Part shown: one piece after another, positions 9,915-23,455 of the stretch | Position numbering within the stretch: the first letter of the stretch is position 1 | Layout of the letters: each line of letters starts with the position of its first letter | From: Norana najaformis | Lineage: Eukaryota > Annelida > Clitellata > Crassiclitellata > Hormogastridae | Direction: 5' to 3' | DNA length: 64,000 nucleotides | Assembly (NCBI GenBank): GCA_964023275.1 | Contig: OZ029917.1 | Coordinates: 29,712,005 to 29,776,004, forward strand | Made by a program: the position numbers and the translations under genes | Notes under the pieces: model-generated | What the model saw: only the letters and a program-made list of their open reading frames with translations | What the model was told of the DNA's origin: nothing | The model's database searches: none

Positions 9915-10490
9915 TCTCATAATTCTGAAAATCCTTGGTCAGCATTCTTTGGTGAACTTCCAAAACCTTTCCTTCCAAAACCTAGCTACAATTGTGGCCC
10001 ACATACCATATGGAACCCTATATGCCACATAGGTCCATTCACATCGTAATAAATAGGCATCCAGACAATCCTATCTTCCTTAAAAACAGGCATTTTGGTG
10101 TGTTTAGCATTATTACCCTGGTTGTTTGTATTAGCTGTCTCGGTCTGTTCCATACTTTCTTGACTCAACTCATTGGCTTTCCAATGTACTATGTATCTCT
10201 AACTCAAGAATTCTGACTTCCCTTTAAATTTCCAGTTTCCTCAATTCTAGCTCTCAATTTCCTGCTCTTCTTCATTCCACCAGATCCTCTAATCTTTTCT
10301 GTTCCTCCGACCTTTTCCATTCTCCCACTTCTTGCATTAATCTTTTTTCTTCCTTGGCTTCCATTTGCCTCTCACTCACAAAAGCACGAAATCCTTGTCC
10401 TTCAAAACCCAATTCCTGTCCGGTTTCAATCCATTTTTGATAATCCAAAAGCCATCTAGCTTGATTAATTCAACTCACAATCAATAGTAT
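9915..10490 (-). pseudogene. Gypsy gag relic, N-terminal part
   Basis: The minus-strand translation reads WIETGQELGFEGQGFRAFV, then a charged coiled coil rich in Glu, Lys and Arg, then DAYLLR...WTYVAYRVPYGMWAT. This is the standard N-terminal gag layout of animal Gypsy elements (coiled coil, then D-x-Y-L-x-R-F-E...W...WA). Stops and frameshifts interrupt it. It continues at 7395-7985 beyond the inserted LINE. Confidence 0.65.
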
Positions 10491-10839
10491 AGGCTAAATA
10501 TAGTCCTATAAAACTTTCCTGACAAAACAAGAAATGTAATCTCTATTAAATATAAATACTCCTTTTCAGTGAATATTCAACAAGTCCTTCCATTATCAGT
10601 AACAACAATTATCTGACATAGAAAACTGATGTCAAGAATAACAATTCACTTGACAAACGACCCACTTGGAATAGTTCCAAGCATACATGCATGATCATCC
10701 ACTGAATCAATTTCTACTGAAAATGGACAGCTCTCTCCCAATTATTTCACTATTTTACACCATATAATGCATGTCTAAATTACAGAAATCCAGTTCAAAT
10801 CCTGATATACTAGTTCTATCCCAGTGGCGAGCTCTCGGT

Positions 10840-12180
10840 ATATGTAACGTACTATTGGTCAGTTGGATCTTACTGACCCTTACATTCAGAGTTCGTAAAT
10901 GGCTGGTGTAAAGAATAGTGAATGTCTAACCTTGGGGTCCACAATGAGACTTGTTCCTTCAACTTAAATAAAGGATTTAATATGCATACAACACAGTTCA
11001 ATCAAACAGCAAGAGTATTAAATTAATATTCTCTTTATCAGTCCTAGGTAAAAGTTTTACTTAATTAAGCCTGCATTAATTAGGATATCTAGTTATGTTT
11101 ATTTAAATTCACCTTCCACATTGGCATGCATACCGGAACTTAGCCATAGCTGCCCCACCCCTTTGGAATAAACTCCCGCCAGAATTGCGACAGTTGTCTG
11201 GTCCATCATACGAACTCACCAACACTTCACCTCTTTCAGTTTCTGCGCAGGTCTTTCACTCAAGACTGAAAACACTTCTTTTCCAAAAATCTTATCCTGA
11301 TTCTTCCTCTTCCTCTTATCTCTCTTCTCGCTTCAATTTCAAACAGCATCCACCGTAGCCGTCCGACTGTCTGAGTGCCTGACTCCTGGATCTTGACCCT
11401 TTTGCCTATCAATTTTGTTTTGACTGAGCGCCTGTGAATAAGCTGGTTCCCGCGACTTAGCTTTCGTTGAGCGCTGTAGAAATCTCGAGATTACGATTAC
11501 GATTACGATTGGTTCTTTCTTGCTTTAAGGTTTACTAGGCAAGGTAATGTCGACTCCTTTTGACGATTGACAGCAGTTCGTTTGTGAAGATGAGCTTCAT
11601 GCAGTAAACATGAGGATGTCCAAATCACAGTTTGGTGTAGGTGTAACCAATTGTAATGCTTTCCAACTAGCCTCACGTCAGCTAGTCCAATTTCCTTAGT
11701 TCATAAGATTCGCTGTTGAGTATGATGTCAAAGAAAATATGTAGACCCAAGGATTATACACAGCCCATAGTCCACCTCAACTCCGATTTCACTCGATACT
11801 CTGAATGTTAGTTCCACATCAGTGAATTCACACAAATCACCTGCAAATTCTGTACAAAGTTAACGAATCATTGCACGATATAAACTACTTGAGAATCATT
11901 CAACTGTTGATACACCGTTGATCATCTGCAAACTCCGTAGTTTAAATGACAAGTTTTGAGTTGATAGAGTTTCTCATGAGCACATCCAACTTGGTTGATG
12001 GTATCAGATCAACTGAGGCCTGAACAATACGGATAGCCGCGGAGAGTGTGAAAAGCCGTCTGCTCAACAGATGATTTCCCATCAACGGTTGAAATTTGAA
12101 CTTACTGCTGGTTCCTTGCTTTAGCTGAATCCAGAGTACATTGTTCTGCACCACCTCGCTAACTAACGCAATTAGCTACA
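10840..12180 (-). mobile_element. Possible 5' LTR of the decayed Gypsy element
   Basis: It lies directly upstream of the gag relic on the minus strand, begins TGTAGCTAATTGCG at 12180 and seems to end near 10840 (CGTTACA), a few bases before TGGGATAGAAC, a possible primer-binding site. A LINE 3' fragment (11105-11512) interrupts it. There is no second LTR for comparison, so this is tentative. Confidence 0.3.
11105..11512 (+). mobile_element. LINE 3' fragment with (ATTACG)n tail
   Basis: Degenerate RT C-terminus (VHHTNSPTLH, then a poly-Leu/Ser end), a 3' UTR with gcgcctgtgaataagctggt, then agattacgattacgattacg. Same family as 99-194, 1150-1244 and 18768-19485. Confidence 0.7.
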
Positions 12181-12249
12181 GTTAAAGTCTATAATGCTGG
12201 CATGAACTTATTTAATAATTATACCTTTACAAGTGCTGGCTTTGATATA
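11513..12249. other. No gene seen
   Basis: Mostly inside the possible LTR 10840-12180. No open reading frame of interest. Confidence 0.5.
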
Positions 12250-13400
12250 TAATTAAATATACATTCATATTCATTTCATATTTTTTTATTGATCACCATA
12301 ATACATCATAAATTTGCAGTCAAGCATATACATTGGTGTCAATGGGTAGACCTAAAAAGAACAAAATGTTCTGCTATGAAGGTCACCCTCTTTACATCAT
12401 TGATCACAGATGGGTGACAATATGTCACTGACAGATCAACAGATAATGTAGGAATTACATAGAAATTTAATTGTAATTTGTGCTGGTGTGAAACCAAACA
12501 AACGAAAACTTCACTAAGTGCTTCGTATAAATGTGATTTTAAGCTTGTTTTAAACTGGTATAAAGTTGGTGGGCTCATGAGTATGGTTGGCAAAGAATTC
12601 CAGAGTGACGGTCCACAAATTACAATACTGATAATAGTAGTGCGAACAGTGCATTTATGATATTTTTGAGATGAGCGCATATAATGACCATGCACATCTG
12701 AGTTCATAGAAAAGTAATCATAGAATTCCACAGGTAACCAATTATTTTTAATTTTAAACATAAATAGACCTACTCATAACTTGTTAATACATTCAAAAGG
12801 TACTATTCCTAGACTGTGAAAGAGTGGTTGAGTACTAGCTCTGGTGAGCAAATTACACAATCCTGATGATGTGATTCTGCAGGGTTCTAAGATTACATTA
12901 AGAACAGTAGAGGTTCCAATACAGAACCTTGCAGGACACCACAAGTAAGATGAGATTCACAAGAAGTATGTCCATTATATGAAACAAATTGCTTTCTATT
13001 TTGTAAATAATCATATATCCATTTTAGACACATTCCTCGTATATCCTAACAAGTTTTTTTAACAGAATATCAAGATTTACTGTATCAAATGCCTAAGATA
13101 AGTAAAAGACGCCTATAGAGAATTGGTTGTTATTCATTGCCTCCAAGATTTTATCCTGTAATTTGAGTAGAGCCATGTATGCTGAATGTCCCTTACAAAA
13201 GCCATATTGGTTTTTACATAAGGTATTTTTTTACATAAAGTAAGACATTAGGCTTTCGTAAATTATAATTATTTTTTCAAAGAATTTAGAAAAATATGGT
13301 AAAATTGATATGGGCCGATAATTACTAAATATGTTTCTCTCCCCCGATTTAAAGATAGGAATTACTTTGGCAGACTTCAAACTATTAAGGATTAGACCAT
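12250..13400 (-). pseudogene. LINE RT relic (Jockey/CR1-like)
   Basis: The minus-strand reading recovers QYGFCKGHSAYMALLKLQDK, ILEAMNNNQFSIGVFYLS, AFDTVNLDILLKKL and, nearer the 3' end (12339-12761), the C-terminal VICGPSLWNSLP with KTSLKSHLY. Many stops and frameshifts. Different from the L2-like group at 7985: it has the NNNQ...SKAFDTVN type of motif 2. Confidence 0.7.
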
Positions 13401-14182
13401 ATAAACACTATACCAAAGCATTATATTAACTATATACACCCTATCCAATTATAATTCAAATATTAGGAGAATCACTACAATCATGTCTTTTATGGAAGTT
13501 ATATTCCAGCACCTGTCCATCTTAGAATCCCAGACTTCAAATTTCATGTTCTAAAGATCAATCAAGTTGGAGCTGTGGAAGGAAAAGATGAAAAGGAGGT
13601 ACCAGAATATATGGCAGAGTCAATGCTGAACCCAGGTCTCTTTCTGGAAGAGGCAGCTCTTGGCTGAGGGCCATGGACTTGTCTGTTGCAACAAATATGG
13701 TGGTGCCATGTCATTGCAACCTTCTCTTTTGCTTTCAATGCTGCAGCACAGCAATATTTCAAGAGATCTGTTTCCAGTTTATTACAGTGAAGCAGGTTTC
13801 AAGTCAAGGACTATGGGTCCTATCAATCAAAGTTCGCATCCCACCACAGCAAGGGAGATTGAGAGTTCTCTACCACAGAGACTCCATCAAAGAAGGTCAG
13901 TTCCTTAGAAGTGCTAGCCATAACAGATCAAAGTTAATCCTTATCCAAATTATATGACTTGACACATGGTCAGCAATTATTCATATATCAGAATGATGGC
14001 TGTCTACTATTTGCTTCGTATATATAACTGACTGCATGTTAAATTAAAATTTTTAATCAATAGCATTTTAATAATTAGCATGTGCCCAGGCAGAACCATT
14101 CACAGCTGATGCCTTCAAAATCAAGTTAATTTATTACATCAAATATAACCATATTTAGGCATGCATACATATACACATGCAC
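13401..14182. other. No gene seen
   Basis: Intron sequence without a recognisable exon or repeat. Confidence 0.5.
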
Positions 14183-14186
14183 ATAT

Positions 14187-14601
14187 TGTTAGAGTCGGCC
14201 CACATGGAAGACCCGGATGCAAGGAGTGACTGAAGGATGGGCTCTCTTTGGGGGGCGTAACCCCAGAATCCTTATAAAAGGGGAAGTTTCTTTCAGTTGA
14301 CTGAGCTTGGCTAGTTAAGATAGGCTGAGTCCTACGTGGCTCTGTTTCCTGTTAGTCGCCAAGACTCCGTTTTACGAGCTGATGTAAAGGTCCTCCGTCT
14401 GTTGGAGGAACCTAAGAGGTTTTGTGTTCAAGTTGTTCGCTGATGTGAAGACTTCGACTTGTGGCTTCAAAACAGCCGTCGACGTTCTGTCTGATGTCAG
14501 GTATTTTGTGTTTATGTGCTATAACCTCTTGCAAGTGTAAATATACATTTTATCTCAACCCAAGCGACTTTATTTCCTTTTCTTAGGACTAGCACGTAAC
14601 A
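14187..14601 (+). mobile_element. Solo LTR, TGTTA...TAACA, TSD ATAT
   Basis: A 415-bp LTR with inverted termini TGTTA and TAACA, flanked by ATAT at 14183-14186 and 14602-14605. A TATAAAAG promoter box lies at 14273-14280. No internal sequence is present. Orientation is from the TATA box. Unrelated in sequence to the LTR at 490-1128. The right-hand TSD merges into a TA run. Confidence 0.72.
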
Positions 14602-14605
14602 ATAT

Positions 14606-15390
14606 ATATATATATAATAAAATAACAGTCCTATGCAAAGGTACACATGGACAAGAATATAAGGACAGCATTCAATGGCTGGGAACCACACCATTTTATC
14701 TTTGATCTTGGAGTCATCCCGGCCAAAGTTTATTCAGTGGTGGACCATTTTAACTCCATCTGCAGATCCTGATTTTAACAACTATATCATATCAAAATCA
14801 CAAGACTGTATTTATTGGTTGGCACTGCAAAGACCTCATTCACTCCTTCGTTCTGATGCCTTTATGCTACATCAACGCTGTCCTTGCAGGATGTCAAGAC
14901 AGATCTAATCTCTGACTTGGTGAAGGAATGGCGAGTGAGGGTCTTTGGAGGGCAGTGAGACCAGCCAGCTACTGCTAAATGCACAGACCTGGGGAATTGA
15001 GGGATATGATATATGGACACACAAGTTTTACCATGTGTCCAGGCAGAACCAGTTGGTGGGCCTAATCATGTGCTGCAAACACACAAATTGGCTGCCATCA
15101 ATCCTCATCCTCCGTGCAACATGGACTAGGAACTCTGAATATGGTGCCAGCTGTCGACCTGATACGGACTCAGTTGAGTTCCACATGTGCATGAGAACCC
15201 AGCATTGGGGACTTTTCTAGTTAGTGACTAGTAATTGAATAAGACTTGTTCTTACTTTAACTTCAATTAGGCTAATGAGCAGCTCTCAAAATTAGCCTAA
15301 TTAAGGAGACGTACTTAGAAGGCATTATAAAACTGTTCAGTTACATACATGCATACGTACAAAAATGCATACAGACATACATACAAACAC
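14606..15390. other. No gene seen
   Basis: Short TA microsatellite next to the LTR, then unassigned intron sequence. Confidence 0.5.
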
Positions 15391-15795
15391 TGGCTCCCCG
15401 TCCAGCAGCCTGTCCACTTTAAGATCCTCTCCCTCATGCGCAATTGTGTTCTTGGCTCTGCTCCCCTTTACCTCATTGACTTCTGCACTTTGGTCTCCTC
15501 GTTGCCGGGCCGTAGCAACCTTCTCTCGGCCACTCAAGATCTCCTGTTTGTCCCTCGCATGCGTACCACTGCAGCCCAGTCCAGAAGCTTTCCCTATGTT
15601 GGTCCCACTTGCTGGAATCGTCTCCCTCGAGAATTGCGACTTGAGCTCCTTTCTCTCCCCCTCTCAGTGTTTCGCATGCGCCTGAAGACTGTACTGTTCA
15701 ACAGTGATTTTACTTTTTCGGGTCGGAAGCACCTCTGTTGAGTTTATCCTCTAAGAGGCGCTTTATAAATCTCAAATTACAATTACAATACATAT
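15391..15795 (+). mobile_element. L2-like LINE 3' fragment
   Basis: Begins at HWLPVQQPVHFKILSLMRNC and runs to GPTCWNRLPRELR and KTVLFNS in one open frame (15390-15741), then a 3' UTR (aagaggcgctttataaatct) and an (ATTACA) tail. Strongly 5'-truncated copy of the group seen at 7985-9900. Confidence 0.85.
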
Positions 15796-15999
15796 ATACA
15801 TACATATGTGAGAAACTGCATTGGTTCCAGTTCAGGGCAGAATTAGATTCAATATCCTCTTCTTTAAGTGGTTGCACCCTGAAACAGACTAGGAATCTTT
15901 GTGTTCTTTTCTTGAGCCAGACAGGTTGAAGATCACTGGTACTAGTGGCTTCCATATGATGATTTGTGCGTATCATGCTTTTTATGATGCATTGTACTG

Positions 16000-17115
16000 C
16001 CCTTCTCGACTAATCAAGAAAACCTCAAGAAACATATTTATCCACTATATAGAAGCAAGTAACCTCATGCCAGATCTACAATCCAGTTTCAGAAAGGGAC
16101 AAGTGACTGAAAAGGGATAGAAAGGGAAAGTCCTGTTTAGACTCATCAAGGACATCTGCGATGCCATTGATTCTGGACATGTCATGCCTCTTGCTCTCCT
16201 CAGTTGTAAGCAAGGCATTTGACACGGTCAACCATAACATTTTAATAATGCAACTTAGCACCTCTTACAAGCTCATGGTTGACATCTGGACTTCAGTCCT
16301 TCTAGGATGATCAAGTAATGATCGTGACCACAGGCTCAGACTGCATTGCTTTGACACCACTTTTATTCTGTGTCTCACGCAGTTTGTACATGGCTAACCT
16401 GACACAGATCATCAGTACTCTAGGGGTGCGAATATGCCATTACACGAACAACATCCAACTGTACTCCATTTGCTACTTGCCTTAATCCAACTAGCTAATG
16501 CATTGGTTTCAAGCAGACTTGACTACTGTAACTCACTTCTTATTGGTATTACTAAGGAAGAGCTGCACAAACTATAAATTGTTCAAAACTCTCTTGCCAG
16601 AGCCAAAACAAGGACCCCTAAATATCAGCATAATAAGCCAATATTACATTCATTGCTTTGGCTGCCCATTGAACAAAGAATTCATTTCAAAACCTGTCTT
16701 ACAGTTCACAAGTACTACATTTAAATCAGCCGACCTATCTACATTCCATGTTCACCCCTAACACTAGTAGACATTGCAGTCAATCAATGGACACTGTGAC
16801 TCTTGCTGTGCCCTATACCCGAAGTGTTGGGCTCTTGGGCCTTCTCAGTTGACGATTCAAAGGTTTGGAATTCTCTGCCCAGTTCAGTTCATTCTGCCAA
16901 TTCTTTTATGTCTTTCAGGTCTAAACTTAAGACACATCTCTTCCAACTTGCTTACCCACCATAGCCTAGCTTCTGGTTTCTCTGACCTATTGGAACTCGA
17001 CCCAGCTTCTCCTAAGGTGTATGATTTTTGACTGCAATTCTGACTTGAAGCAACCATTGACTGATGCCTTGAGCATTATGATAAAGTGCTATAGAATCAT
17101 TAGATTAGGTTAGGT
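16000..17115 (+). pseudogene. Old LINE RT relic with (ATTAG) tail
   Basis: Fragments in several frames: YIEASNLMPDLQSSFRKG, RLIKDICDAIDSGHVMPLAL and a C-terminal region near 16560-16950 with LPTCLPT...LLVSLTYW. The 3' end agtgctatagaatcattaga and tail ttaggttaggtta recur at 19486-19645 and 34640-34812. Confidence 0.65.
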
Positions 17116-17765
17116 TACCCACTGGATGCATTTGCCTGTGTCCTCCACTTGGGCCATTGTAGCAGAATTAAGAAATGGATATCTCCTGTTTGGCTCCAGC
17201 TGAATTCAACAAAGATGCAGTGCATCTAGCTAGGCATATGCAAGGCAGGCTCAAAGATTGATGAACAAGCAATAAAGTCACGATACCCCGAATGGAATCA
17301 ACCACTTGTCATCCGCAAAGTTGGTATGCTTCTGGATGGATAAAAATCTAAGGCTGACCATGTGAACTCTCTCTGCAGGTCCTCCTACTATCATCTGCAT
17401 CAGATATGGGTCATTTAATACCACAGTGACACTCATACATTTTGTTTATTCTGATGTGCTTTGACTATTGCAATTCCATCCTTCAGACCTACAGGTGTTC
17501 AGAATTCATCAGCTTCAGACCATCCTCAACAGTGCCTGCTCAACTGCTGGCCAATCTCTGGAAGTTCTGTCATATATCGGATTATATGAGGCACACCTCC
17601 ACTGGCTCTCCAACAGAGTAAAGTTCAAGATTCTCCTCCTGGGCTGGGCCTCACTGGCTGGCACCAAACTGGAATACATCGGGAAGCTCTGCATTCCACT
17701 CTCATGGCTACCATGGCATCATTGCACTCTGGTGCTCATGAAGATCATGGGGCACCACTGAGTAG
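17116..17765 (+). pseudogene. LINE RT C-terminal relic
   Basis: Reads CSRIKKWISPVWLQLNSTKM then IWLGICKAGSKID-like sequence, LPLVIRKVGMLLDG, ADHVNSLCRSSYYHLHQI and LQTILNSACSTAG. It is the palm-to-thumb part of an L2/CR1-like RT, broken by stops. Confidence 0.6.
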
Positions 17766-17981
17766 GTATCTTGGAGGGACGCTTGTAACCCCCTTTCTTA
17801 ATGCTCCCTTGTCTAGATCTGGTGACTATAGATGGCAGTCACTTTACATTACACCATGGTACCTACAAGCTTGTTTAGGCTGTAGTTAGATACACATGTT
17901 AATTGGGGTTTAGTCTCCTGATATGACAATTATAGGTCAGACACAAATCAACATGTAATATCTAGCGGAAATTGTAATGAT

Positions 17982-17989
17982 ATTACAAT
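17982..17989. repeat. hAT TSD, left copy
   Basis: ATTACAAT, identical to 20340-20347. Confidence 0.85.
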
Positions 17990-18767
17990 CAATGTTCCCT
18001 CTAAGCTGCGCGCGTGCGCGCGCGTGTACAAGTTTGAAGGACAGCGCGCACAACAATTTTCTGTCGGCGCACACATTTTGTCAGCGTTCCGTTTACATAA
18101 AAGTTAAATTCAGCTCACTGTTATAGCTTCTGGCATAGTTGCCCCACTTAGCTCAGACGGCAAAATTTTATATACCCTATATTGCAAAGCCATATGGCCG
18201 CCCATGATGTGAAAATTCCTTCCCGCTTGGTCCACATAATACATTTGGCCAAACAGCTGGGCACTAGTTGTCATCAGTCTCACGTGCGCGCGCTGTTTGA
18301 ACTCTGAACTCTAGCCTCTTTATGAGGGATGCTTGATCCAGGGGCAAAGCATGAATGATACCTCCATCTACTGGTCAGTGGTTGCGGATATATCGTATGA
18401 CTCGGTCTGCTATGTAAGTAGCCCTTTGTTTATATAGTACAGAAACCGTTGGTTAGTAGGCTTATTTTATATTCTTGTAGCCTATTGTACTTGGCTTTAT
18501 AGCTCAATACTCTTTATATTCGATCGTATGCGGTTAAATAAACTGTCAAGACAAAAAGTATCCGGCAGCGGATTTTTGGCTTGGAAAACAACTTGTGAAC
18601 TGTTTAAGACAGAATGGTTAAACGAATAAAATCGAGACTGAACTGCCGTCACTGGATACATAACGCAAACTGTGGTATTGAAGGAGGCTTTACATATCGT
18701 GACAAATTTTAATAGGCCTACGTTGTTTGCAATATGCGACTGTGCTTGAGAAAATCCTCACAAGCGT

Positions 18768-19485
<718 letters not shown>

Positions 19486-19645
19486 ACTTAGGCTAACTTC
19501 TGGTTGCTCTGAACCATAGGAATTGGACCTGGCTTCTCCTATGGATTATGGTTTTGCTTATGATTTCTCATTTGAAGTGACCATCGACTGATGCCTTGGG
19601 CATTATGATAAACGGCGTTATAGAAGTAATTAGATTTGTTAGATT
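19486..19645 (+). repeat. LINE 3' fragment with (ATTAG) tail
   Basis: ggctaacttctggttgctct...cctggcttctcctatggatt...gacgccttggg-type 3' UTR ending gtaattagatttgttagatt. Same family as 16000-17115 and 34640-34812. It abuts the preceding fragment tail-outward. Confidence 0.7.
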
Positions 19646-20339
19646 TTCAAGATACTTCAGGATGCGACCACACAGGTATTTTTAAACCTAACAGACGTGC
19701 CTTGGAAGAAATCAACCCGGATCATATGTACGATCGTTGGCAACTGCACAAAGGGTTGACCATTTAGGACGTCCGAAAAGGGCGAAAGGAGAGGTCACCC
19801 AAATGCAGACAAGGGGAGGGGCTATGCCCACTGCGGTTTTCCCAATCCAATTTGTTATTTCAGTACACTCTGCGCCTTAAACACCAACTTCAGTCCGACA
19901 GCAGTCCGTACCGCGTTGGATCTAATTACATCCCACTTCTGGTTGCAGCATTTTCAAAGTAACCAACTACATAGCTCAGTTAGCCCTGCAAGATAAATAG
20001 GACTTTGTGCTCCGTTGGAATGCGGACGTTGGAATAGAGAAGGGAGGTAATGCCAAATGCGGAGAAATGCAGACTAGGGTAGGAATGGTCGAAACTCGAA
20101 AGTGAGTCTTTGCTTTAATGTCCTCTATGGACGATCGAAAATACAAACTAGGGATAATCTTAATATAAGTTTAACTTGTCCTGATCGTCTTTTATTTCAA
20201 TAAAATGCAAATTTATAGCCTTTTAATTTAAGCCCAAAAGATATTCGTTCTTACACGGAACATAACTCAGGTCTCAAATGTCACTGCTCACGCGGTCGAC
20301 CAGTGCGCGCATGACGAAAAAAAATTAGAGGGAACATTG

Positions 20340-20347
20340 ATTACAAT
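20340..20347. repeat. hAT TSD, right copy
   Basis: ATTACAAT, identical to 17982-17989. Confidence 0.85.
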
Positions 20348-21774
20348 AGCTCGTAATTTTCCACTACCATCTTGTGTCATAATGTATGATTGTATAAGAA
20401 TGAACAAAGTCACTTCTTGTAAATCAATCAATATATTATATAGTTCAATGACTTAATTAATGCTTAATTAAGGCCAGCTTCTTATCAAGCCTAAATCTAT
20501 AGTTCTACCCACCCACAAGCTTGGATGGCCATTTCACCCCTGCGCACTGACTGATGAAGTCTGAAACAGTTTCACTGTGAGTTGCAGTGAGTTTGCATCG
20601 ACGTAGTATGGTTGGATTGTCACTCACCACTTGTTGTCTCTGCACAAACGATTCTTTTCACCACGCCCACATACCTAGTAGATCATCGGTTGAATGTCTC
20701 TTGTAGAAGGTATTTTGAGCGAATTCCTTGCTGTTCAAGGATTAGAATCCACGCGATTCGATCGTAATCGTCCGAAGGAATGTTCCTTGACGAGATGTGG
20801 TTGTACTGTAGAGTCGAAGACTTTCAACTCGCGCCGCTAAGTCCGTTTCAACGTACTTACATGGAATCAATCCACAACTTCCTGACGTTAGTTTCTTGAC
20901 GAACACTTTGTCAGTTCGCAACCGAAACACAGGTGAAGAACCCGCAATACATGAGCCTTTATATGCTCACTATTCGAGAATACAGTTCGACTTGACAAGT
21001 CCGCAACTGATCACTTATTTCTCGGAGTCACGCTGAATCGTAACGAGGACCTTCCTGCCCAAAATCCAGCCGTGAACTGAACTTCTTCAACGGTTTTCAC
21101 CGCGAATCGACATCGTCAAACGGTTGGCCGAAAGTGTCGTCTGCAACTTTCACCAACATTTGCAGCGATTTCAGAGTCCATCGTTGACATCGTCGTCTGC
21201 TCGCTTGTTTACTAAGGATAAGGAGTTACGTCCACTGCGCCCCCTCATTGGCTGACGACTTCCAATGGCAATGTGTCGCCATTGGTCGAAAATTCCCCAA
21301 GTGAAATCCCGATTGGCTGGCAATCGAAGCATCAGTTTGAAATTTCCTTCGTAGTCACTCGCAAACTTTGGCAGATTGCGAATAAAACAATGCATCAACA
21401 TCCACGTTGATCACACGTAAAATTAGTTCAGAAACCCATTCATTGTTCCCCGTAATTAGTATATTTTTAGAGCCTATGCTGGCCTTGCTATTTTGATTAG
21501 TTTAAACGCCCTAAGCCGGCCATGTATTTTAAGTGAGTAATCACGTTAGTCAACACAAACGCTTATTCTAATATACGCATAACCAATGATATATACAGTA
21601 AGTAGTATAACCTCTTTGCGCATAACCATGTCAATTATACGCACAGTTCATACAATAGCAAAATCAACAGAAATTGATTAACATAGCGAGAACATATATA
21701 GATTCAGTCTACAACACTACATAAATACTCTAAATGAAAGAATCAATGAAAGAATGCAGGTGCCGTGCTTTCAC
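20348..21774. other. No gene; possible LTR-like stretch at 20.7-21.4 kb
   Basis: The part from about 20700 to 21420 is richer in GC, and on the minus strand has a TATA-like ATATAAAGGC near 20955. It has no matched ends that I could find. The rest is AT-rich with nothing assignable. Confidence 0.35.
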
Positions 21775-22328
21775 ACATCAACTCAGGCCCATAGTGCCTT
21801 CTCCTGTGTTGGATCTTCCTCTTGGAACAGTATTATGACCTTCTATGATCTCCAGAAAATACAAGTGACCTTTTTGATGCTCCAACATGGCTCATAAAAC
21901 AGTTTGCCAATGCAATGGCTCCTTTCCTCACTGAAGTATGTAACAAGTCTCTCAATCCAGGAACTTTTCTGTATACACCTAAATGTGCTCTTGTGGTACC
22001 AGTCCTCAGACAGAACATAAAAGATCCTTCTGGTTTATTGAACTATAGACCAATTTCAATGGCAACATTTTAATCAAAACTATTAGAGTGATGTGTATAT
22101 GACAGGCTTAACTGTAATGACAATTCCTTTCTACCTCTTAACCAATCTGCTCATCAGTCATATCATTTCCAGAAACTACCATCCTTTGTGTTCTGACTTA
22201 CCTTTTTAACATCTGCTGATAATGGCCACTGTACTCTCATTAGCTTTCTTGATGTTAGTTCTGCATTTGACATGGTTCATCATAGTATTCTTTTGGAAAG
22301 ATTAGTACTAGTTTGGACTGATTGGTTA
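21775..22328 (+). pseudogene. Old L2/CR1-like LINE RT, part 1
   Basis: Reads WLIKQFANAMAPFLTEVCNK, LNYRPISMATF and LDVSSAFDMVHHSILLERLV across stops and frameshifts. The same element resumes at 25515 and again at 26507, after two later insertions. Confidence 0.7.
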
Positions 22329-22339
22329 GATCCATGCCT
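22329..22339. repeat. RTE TSD, left copy
   Basis: GATCCATGCCT, identical to 25504-25514. Confidence 0.88.
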
Positions 22340-22368
22340 CATCATCATCATCATCAATAACCGTGGGC

Positions 22369-22783
22369 TCAATGCCCGTAGGTGTCCGATGCCTGTTTCA
22401 CAATGTGTCTCCACTCGATTCTGTTTTGAGCCGCATGTCCCAGTCTCTGCAAGTCCGCGCCACACCACTCCTCAATGTCATCCACCCACTCTCGAAGTGG
22501 TCTGCCTCTTTTGTTCGTACCTTCCATAATTCCAAACATCAGAGTCTTAATATTTCTGTCATCCTTCATTCTACAGATATGTCCAAACAATCCAAGTTTT
22601 CGCTGAATAACCTTCTGCAGTAGATTCTCGGTTATAGCCACTCTTTCGTAGACCTCTTCATTCCTAATCTTCTGAGTCCATCCGATCCTTAGGATTTTTC
22701 TGTAACATTTTCTCTCAAATGCCAAGACTCTCCGTCGTGAGTCTTTTGTCAGGACCCATGTCTCACATCCATACATCATGGTG
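22369..22783 (-). pseudogene. RTE-like RT, C-terminal region
   Basis: In a shifted frame: MMYGCETWVLTKDSRRRVLA, KLGLFGHICRMKDDR and TNKRGRPLREWVDDIEEW, the conserved thumb and C-terminus of RTE proteins, ending before the (TGATGA)n tail. Confidence 0.85.
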
Positions 22784-23455
22784 CTAAATACACGTCTTTA
22801 ATACCTCCAGTTTTGTTTTCATGCTGATTGCTCTGCTCTTCCAAGTTTTATCCATTGCTTTCAACACTGCTATTCCTCTCGCTATTCGTATCTTTATTTC
22901 ACTTTTGCAATCTAGGTCATATGTCATATTACTTCCAAGATAAGTGAACCTCTCTACATTCTCCAGCTGCATTCTTTCAACCATTATCTGCTGGGTGATA
23001 TTTTTGTCGCCAAATACCATTGTTTTTGTCTTATCAAAGTTCATGTACAGTCCATATTTCTTTGCTTCTTCATTCAGCATTTGTGTTGTGCACTCCAGCT
23101 CTGTAGGTCCCTCCTCCAATATGTCCACATCATCTGCAAAACGTAAATTGTTTATGCATATTCCCTGAACTGATATTCCTTTGCTCTTGACCTTGTCCAT
23201 TGCTCTTTCCAAATCTGTTATAAACACCATGGGCGATATTGGATCGCCCTGTCTCATACCCCTGTTGGTTCTAAACCACGGTCCCAACTTGCCACATGTC
23301 CTGACCGCCGCTTGTGATGTACCATTTATATCTCGTAACAACTGAATCAGTTTGTTGTCAACCCCATATGATTGTAGAACGGCCCATGTCACATTCTGGT
23401 CTACACTGTCAAATGCCTTCTTAAAGTCTACAAAACAGTTGTATACCTTTTTATT
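22784..23455 (-). pseudogene. RTE-like RT, catalytic part
   Basis: Continues in the same frame after the TAG: VDFKKAFDSVDQNV, RQGDPISPMVFITDLERAM and LRFADDVDILEEGPTELE with the catalytic FADD. Ends in a frameshift near 22785. Confidence 0.85.

Noticed and set aside
20700-21420. Third solo LTR
   Set aside because: TATA-like box and composition are suggestive, but I could not find TG...CA ends with a matching TSD.
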